A stretch of DNA of 64,000 bases from Ignelater luminosus (lineage: Eukaryota; Arthropoda; Insecta; Coleoptera; Elateridae), in assembly GCA_011009095.1 (NCBI GenBank), contig VTPC01003648.1, positions 25,195 through 89,194 on the forward strand, written 5' to 3'. Position numbers and translations under genes: made by a program. Below are positions 47,701 to 56,700 of this stretch, piece by piece. The notes under the pieces are model-generated. The model made no database searches. It was not told the origin of the DNA and saw nothing but the letters and a program-made list of their open reading frames with translations. Each line of letters begins with the position of its first letter. Positions within the stretch are counted from its first letter, which is position 1.

Positions 47701-50700
47701 TGAAGTTTCCGCCTTAACCAACAATTGAACAAGAATCGAGTTTGTAACTTTTGGTTAAATAGCAAGCATTTTAGATCAAATAACAAGCTTTAAGATTCAA
47801 GGTATTCAATCTAAGTAGGATCTGATATACAAGAAATTCAATCTAAGTAGGATATGATATACAAGAATCAACGAGAATATTGACCTTAAGAATATCTATT
47901 GCGTCTGGTTTTATCGACATAACTTGGATAAGCTCAGCTTGAATATCGGCTCTGCTTAATACGGTTTCTGTTATCACAAAATTTAATTCAAAGTAAAGAT
48001 TCTAAGTAGATCATATATATTTGCCAAAATTCAAATTATAGTAAAGTGTCTGATTAGGTTTTGTCAGGGTCTGCCGCAGACGTTAAGCCAGTGAGGCGAC
48101 AGCTTCAGGAAGTACAGACGTGGGGGTGCAAAGGTTGATAAACACAATTGCATGTGTTATCATTCAACTTGGTCTCAAAAAAAGACGGACTCAAAAAAAA
48201 AGGTTTTCTGAGAACAAAGGAGAATCAAGTTTTTGATTTTTGAACATATTATTATAGCATTTTTTGGTTGAGAATTGCGTGAAATTCTAAACTTAGAGAT
48301 ATAAATATCTAGTGGGTTTTATTTTATCATATTTTTATAGTCTGCTTTTCTGTAGTCACCTTAGTGAGACGAGTATATGGTTGTAATATTCCGGAAATAG
48401 GAAATCTCTTCTTTCACTGAAGTTCTAAAAGAGGAGATTACATGAAACTGTGAATTTCTTTCGTCTAGAGCAGTGCTCGGCAAGCAGAGTGGCGTCAAAT
48501 TCGTTAGAATGACAAATTTTCTCTGATGACGACTCCGAATAAGTTTGTTTGACCCAAGCAAAGTTCTGCTCTCTCCGCTTCATATAAAGCTTGGACTTAT
48601 AAAGCAGTTTAATAAGGCATTAAACAAAGAAGGGAAATGTTTTAAATACTTGGGCGAAATGTTTCCGGGACTCTCTGATGCGAGATTGAAGGAGGGGGTT
48701 CTTGTTAGACCATACATACGAAAGCTCATGAAAGACGGCCGGTTTGATTCATTAATGGAGGAGGACGAAAATGAAGCATGGAATGCGTTCAAAGATGTCG
48801 TCAATAACTTTTTAGGGAATCAAAAAGATCCCAACTTGAAAGAGATTGTGGAAAGGATACTAGAAAAGTTTCAACATTTGGTATGCGCAATGAGCTTAAA
48901 AGTTCACTTTCTGCGTTCTCATCTGGACTACTTCCTCGAAAACCTGGGTGCAGTAGGTAAGCGAGGATCAGGGAGAGTGAGCCCATCAAGACATTAAGGA
49001 GATGGAATGAAAACATGATGGCGGACTACTGCTGGATGTTGCATAGGGAGAAAGCACAATTTGACCACAAACGCAAATCACCAAAAGAAGCTTTGGAGAA
49101 AAAAAAAGGTTCTACTAAGAACTGTGAAGATCAGACGATACTATGTAAATATAATGTATATATCTAGCACTAAATTAAAAGTCCAAATAGTCTTTTCCTC
49201 TTTTTTTTGTAAATTAAATTGCTATTAGCAAATATGAGTTTCTTCACTATTTTTACTACCTTTGACATCTTTTTGTGAAAAGCCCTTACGTGATAGAGGC
49301 GAATGGAAGTCATTTTCGAGTTTTGGCATCAAATAACATAAGAATCAACTAAAACTGTTCAAGCATCTTTTAAAAAATTTCAAAATGCAGACATGTGTAA
49401 TTAATATTTATTACAAAAGGCTCATTAACATTTTAACCTTAAGTTTTCGCATTTAAAACCGGTTATTAATGTGCTAATCGAAGTAAGCACAAACAGACAG
49501 TCGAATCTAAAATGAGGAAAGATGGCAATGCTGGTAAAATGAATATTTTGCATTAGACACGATGAAAATGTATTATACCCTTAGACCTTACATTAAATTT
49601 AGTTCTTTTTTTGCCTCGTTTATTGCAGCAAGTATTATTAAATCAGATTCATTTGTTTATAATTTCCAGATACTACCTACCTAACAAGATTGTTCTGAAA
49701 TTACTTTGTTTTTACCCAGACGGCAATCAAAGTTGATTATTTGTGTTTATTCCATGTTGTAATTAAACTGAAAAACACTTCTTCCCGTCTAGTAGCCGGC
49801 AAGGCCAAGTGTGTAACATTTTTTCCTACCAACCCGTTTTAAACTCTCATAAAAACATTTTTACACTACTTTTCAATTTATAACAGTTTGCCCATTAATC
49901 AAAATTGAAATCCTTCTATTTTTGTCACGGAAAAACAACTACTGTAGATCAAACGATAAATTGAAAACAAATATCTCTGTGTTGCGATTGCGATTGTTTT
50001 TTATACAATTTTTTATATAATGCAAGGTTAAAAACCGTTTCAGAACCACAACCGTCTAAATAAAAAAAGTTCAAAGAACCCCATTAGAAACAGTTTAACA
50101 TATCTATTTCTTCTTCATAAATAATTATCATACACTGAATAAAATTGTTTTTTTCCTTCGTGGACATAAACCGCTTAAGCACAACAATGAGAAAAAAAAT
50201 TCAATAGAATCGTGGGTGTTCATCATCTGATTATATTCTCACTCCGCAAAATACTTGTCGATTATAACCGTTTTCATGTTATGGTATCCATTTGACATAA
50301 TACTTATCTAGATGATTTAAATAAACTGGACAGCATCATTATTTAATCTTTAAACTGAAATCAATCATGTTTTGCTAATCATTATATTAGCGAAAAGACG
50401 GTGGTTAAGTCGTGGGTGAACCAATCATATTTGACAAGGGAATTTTTTAATGGTTGTTAGAGAGGAAAAAAAGTTTAATCGCTGAAAAATTTTAATTACC
50501 TTTTAAAGCTTGTTCTTCGAATTTATTTTCGAGTTTAGATGAAATTCCTATGGGTATGGTCATTAACATCACATCTACAGCGTGCTCAAAGATCAACTTG
50601 ACTGTAGATAATAAACCGTGTATTTTATATTAGTTTAGTGATTTGAAATATTTTAACTTGTGTGACAGCTTCTATTTGGGATTAAACAGAATTGGCATGG

Positions 50701-53700
50701 AAATGATATTATACAGGGTGATTTCTTCTTTGACTTTGAAGAAAGGTATTTAGAGTTAAGAATTAATTTTGTTAATTTTGAGTAATGTTGATCAGAATTG
50801 TCATTAATGTCAAACGTGAACGTTTTCCTAAATGTTAGGAACCAACACCTGCATGTCTATAATTTAGTGCACTTTGATTGACACAATAATTAGGAAATGT
50901 GATACTATTGAAGATCTTGGTGATGTTGTATCTTCGATATGTATATACTAATTAATTGATTTGTGCTGATTTAAAAAAAAATCAAGAATCTCCAGTTTTT
51001 GAACCAAAATGGGCTTTTAGAAAAGTAGAAAACTAGTAAGTGAATGGTTTAAATATATGTGGTTTCTCTAAATGGAGGTCAAAATTTTAAAACTCGCATT
51101 TTTGAAAATTCTCTTTTTATTTCATATGCTTTACTCAGCTCCCAAAGAAATTTTAGAATCAACTGGTAGATTGTTAAAATATATTTGCTTAAAATTTGGC
51201 TGTTCAAAATGACAAGATGACAATGAGAAATGAATGTCTGAAATTTCAAATATCTCTAATAAATTCCTAACATACGGTTGCTCAAGATAATGACAAAAAT
51301 CTTCAGAAACTCCTACTCTGGGAAAATTTTCAGATTGAGATATAAAATGATTGTTCAAAACTATTGGATATTTTAATCGAAATAGATTCAGGTAAGGTAG
51401 CTCAAGCCAAAATTGAGATTTCAAGAAATTCAGGATTTTGATCTGCAAACAAAACACAAAACGTATACTATCAATGAAGACGAATACAATCTTTTGTCCA
51501 ATAGTAGGTGTGCAAGTAGCGACTTATAGAAGGTCATTAACAGCAGAAATTGTTTAAAAAAGCAATCTAATAGGATTTTGACCATAGATTAGTCATGCTT
51601 ACGTTACTATAATAACACAGCTAAAAAAAGAAAGAACAACCAAGCTCATTATTATACAGACTATAAGAACCAAAGGCCAAAAGAGTTTTTTCCAGAGAGG
51701 AAATACAGTACTCAATGTAACTGATACCAAATACAAGATCTGTTCAGAAAGCATCGCGAATTTTGAATTTCCGCGGGTTACGTATATTCGATTTTCGATT
51801 TTTTTGTGGCGTTATGTTGGTACTCATGTCCCTTAATTATGCCGACAAGTTCGGCCATTTTGAATGTTCAGTTAATTTTTGACAGCTGTTTTGCTTGGAC
51901 GTGTTTTGGCTCGTCTTCGATTTTTGCCTATTCTAAAACATGGATCAAAGAATCTGTATCAAATTTTGTGTGAAAAACAAAATTAAGTGCGCGGACGCAT
52001 TCCGAATGTTGACTGTGGTATATGGTGAAGCTACCTTGGACCGAAGCAACGTTTATCGGTGGTGCAAAATGTTCTCAGAGGGCCGAGAAGATGTGAACGA
52101 CGAAGAGCGTGCCGGACGCCCGAGCACGTCAACAACAGACGAAAACATTGATGAAGTGAAGAAAATAGTATTGGCCAATCGTCAAATCGCCGTTAGAGAA
52201 GTTGCTGAGGACCTAGAAATATCGATTGGCTTGTGCCATTCGATTTTTACCAATGATTTGGGCATGAGACGGGTCGCCGCGAAATTCGTACCAAAATTGC
52301 TCAATTTCGACCAAAAACAGCATCGCATTAACATTGATAAGGAGCTGTTGGATTCTGTCCGCGACGACCCAAATTTGCTCCAGAGGATCATAACTGGTGA
52401 CGAATCATGGGTTTATGGTTATGACGTGGAAACCAAAGCTCAATCATCCCAATGGAAGCTGCCGCACGAGCCAAGCTATTCATAAGTATTACAATAACCC
52501 TGTTAGATATACAACTTACGCCGTTCTCTGTCTAAGAAAATGACTACAAACCTAAACTAAAATATTCTTGAAAACGTTATTGTTCCTAGGTCAAGTGTTA
52601 TTTTACTAACAATCATGCAAATAAAATGTACTGTAATGGAAGCCTCCCCTTTCTTTTTACTACAGCGTAGTAACTGAAGAATAAATCTACTTACCTTCGC
52701 AATATTGTTTTTAATAAATAAGAGTTAAGTTTTTAGTTTATTAACTTGAATCTGAAGAATTAGAATCTTTTAAGTAAACACAATATATTTTTTTGTATTG
52801 GTACTTGTTTCAATCTTATTTTGTTTTTTATCCCTCTAGATGAGATTCTTAAAGGTAAGTAAGTCCATTCTCCAATTAGCTGTGCCAAAACACATTGAAG
52901 ATATTGTAAAACTGAAAAGGGGACTATGTCATTACAAAGTGGTGCCCAACGTGAGACACGATCCAGGAACGCCTAACGATTTGAGTCTCAAGATTTAAGA
53001 AGAATTCTACGAATCTAGAAAAAATTTGAAAAGAGATTTAAAAGAAGATTAGTTGACTGCAGGAAGTTAATCAATGTTATTAGGGTATGAGAAACCAGAC
53101 AGAAAAATTCAAAATACGAAATAAAACAAAGTATTAGAACAAACGTTGGATAATGGTATGAGATTGATAAACGAAAATACACAGAAATGGAAAAGAATAG
53201 CCGCCAAAAAAAGGGAATTGCTTTGGATAAACTACTGACTTAATTGCAAAGTTTCAAGTAAAACAGACCTGAATTAAATGAAATCAAGATGAATCAGGAC
53301 AAATTAGAAAATTAATTTAAAATAAACCAAGGGAATTTGAAGATAATATTGAAAAAGAATAAATAGAGATATGAACCAAATAAACTGGGGGATAAATTGC
53401 GAAACCAAGACAAGGAAATAGTGGGAACAAGAGGCAAAAAGAATAAATGTTTATAAAAGATTATCGTGAATGTTGAAGATAGAGTTTTCATAAATGCTGA
53501 AAGCATTGCAATGAACCATACCAAGACAAAAAAAATTAGTAAGACATCTCAATAATTGGTACGGCTACGCAGAAGTTTAACTACAATACATTCAGTTAAC
53601 TTTCTGAAGTCATTAGAAAACTATTGGAGCCATTTAGACCTAATAAGGAAAACTAAATAGCATACCGGATGTCAAAGCTTGGTGGCTACTTCATAGGAAA

Positions 53701-56700
53701 AATCTGGAATAAATCTGAAGAATTTAAGAAACATGTCCTTAGATAATTCTGGTCAGAGAAAATACAACAATATAAATACAAACTCGGCACTCCTAGAATT
53801 TATAAGCAAAGATAAATATGACAAGCACTGCATAGTCAAGACAGCACATTTGCTTTCACCAGGAAAGTAATATGTATAAATTTACCATTACAGCATACAA
53901 AGTGTTTGCAAAAACAGGGTACACAACATATGAAAACTATAGGTAACGCCTGATCCATAAAACTCGTGATCTCGGTCAGCTATGAAGAGCAGGTGTCTAT
54001 CATTTTATTACAAGGACATACGTCATCTCAGAAACAGGAAGTAATTAACTGCATCGCATTCCTCAACAAAACTAAATCTTCTTTGTCATATAACTTTTGT
54101 CCTTAAAGTGCACAAAGAACTTCGACACCCTGTATCTCAAAAACGGTACACTTTAGAAAGAAAATGTATAGGGCAAAATTAAGCTTAATTTTTGTTGAGG
54201 AATCCAATGCAAGTATTTGTATTCTGCCTTTGAGCTGACGTATGACGTTTCCAAAGGCCCATGAACTTGAAAGGTTTTGAAAAGTTCGATTTTACTAGAG
54301 AACGATGCATTCTACGGAAAAAGAGCAAGAGTAACTTTATATTTCAAATCGACTGCTGATTCGGAAAATAGAAAATTCTTTAAATCTTTCTGTTACGTAA
54401 CAATCTTTTTTAGTGTGGGGGAGGGGGCTAGCCCACCTCCAGTTTCATTCCGATATCTCATTTTGTTTTTGAGATATTGAGACAATAAGGAATCTTAAAT
54501 GAAACTTTGACGCCCTGTATCTGGGAAACGGTTTGAAAACTGGGAAGGATGAATTTGAGCAATTGATCTCAATTTGGGAATAATTAATTGCAAATTGAGA
54601 TTAATTAACTTCAAATTGAGACTAATCAACTTTAAATTGAGTTCAGATTAGTCTTAATTCGAAATTGATTCGTTTCAATTTGAAATTGATTGGTCTAAAA
54701 TTGAAATTAATTAGTCTCAAATTAAAATTAACTATTTTTAGTTTGAAACTGATTATTCCCAATTTGAAATTGATTGGGCCCACCTTGAAGTTGAAAAGGT
54801 ATTGCTCAACGTTGCTCAATCTTTCTTGTGTTACGGAGTATCTTGAGCATTTTCTTTTCATCTGATTTGTATCGATTAAAATAACGATAAGAAAAATCAC
54901 GGTTGTACATTTGTTCAAAATATTCAATGACGCGAAAAGTCTAATGTGTAAGAAAAGTCTGATAGAGTCAAGATTTTAACTTCAGCTATCGAGATTTTCA
55001 ATTAAGCTGAACAGTCTGATCATGATCCATATTGAACTAAGAATTTCTATTGGCCTAAAAAGTTTGATCGTCTTGAAAAGCTTTACAGGTCCGACCAAAA
55101 CGACTGATTGAGACTTCAGGCATTGAGTCAGTGAAATAATTGTTCTAGAGCAAACATGAATGAAATTTCGAGATTGAATCTTTGCAAATGTAACTTTGGC
55201 ATTCAGCAAGTATATTTTTTTAGTCGGTAACCATTTTAAGAGTATTCCAAAGATTAAAATTAGTGGAAAAGACCTTACGTTCTCAAAATACAGAATTTGA
55301 ATGTTTTAACATTTTTAAAATCATTACGAATGGAATTCATAGTGATCTTCACTTTTGAATTGTATCGAATTTGAATTAAAACTTAAAGTTGCAATCGTGC
55401 TTCATGCACCATGTTTTTTTGAACAACAAACGCTTTGGTGTGTAATCAATTTTTAGAATTAGGCGAAAGGGACCTACAAAAACTGAATTTGTCCCAGAAG
55501 ACTCCAGGTTTTAAAACTAGCCCTGGAAAAACCTTTTAGTCTCGTGTAAGTATTTTACTTTCTGAACTCATTCATCAATGCCAATTTTGTATTGGTATTT
55601 AAAAGTTATGAACAACAAAGGCAAACAATGCATTGCGTTTGATATTTAGAAAAAAATAACTTTTAAAGCAAAAAAAGTGGCTCACCAAGAAAAGACTTGG
55701 GTTGACTGAAGACAGATGAAGGGCTTGAAAAGTTCAATCAGCTTTAAAGGTTGTACCGACAATTAGTCTTAAAGGCCCAAGCGAACTGGAAATCTCGACA
55801 AACAGTAAAATTAAATTTGGTCTTGATTTCAACTTTTACCATGATCCCGCATAGGCACTACTTAAAAACCTGGTGCTTGTAGATCTTTATAATTCTAGCT
55901 TCTGAGTGATTTTCTATTGTTAGCAGAGCTCGATTAAGACAATCGAGTGTTCTAAGTTAGATAATCAAATTCTCAGTTTATGGTTTATTTTTATTTCGGT
56001 TGCTTGACCAGCATATATGAAATATTGTTTTGGTTATCTCAAAAAGTTATTCTAGACATGACAATGCACGTATGCAGTATACCTTTCCTTATTTCAAGTT
56101 TGAAGAAAACTTGGTTAGCTGGTGAACAGATTTAATGTCCTAGATCAGAGGCTTGCCCCCCGATACCAAACTGGCTCGCATAAAGGTAACAAGAACTAAC
56201 TTTTTAACCAGAATTCAACCAAAATAATTTAATTTTGACGTTGGAACTATAAAACACGCAAAAATATGTTTTTTTGTTATATGAGCAAATTTGGGCCAGG
56301 GGGCCAAAATTGCCCACAGGTGTCCTAGATTGTACTAGTTTCTAGAAGAAGCTCTGAAGGTGTGAAAAAATCTAGCAAGTAGCAACCTTATGTGATGCGC
56401 ACCTGAAATATTCTGAATTTATAAACTTTTTGTGAAACACTAATCTAATTTGACAAATAAAATTAAAAACGAAAAAATGGAATAAACGTTGAAAACTCCT
56501 GATGTAATTCAAAATACGCAGCTTTAAATTGTTAAATGAAATTGAATACTTTAATAGTTCCATTCTCAATATAGAACACCCCGTATAAAATACTAATTAT
56601 TATAACAAGCGATCATTAAAATTTCAGTTTCCGGTAGGTTATAAAATTTTTTTTAGATGCACGCACGCTAACCAAGACCAACACATAACCTTGAAATCAT

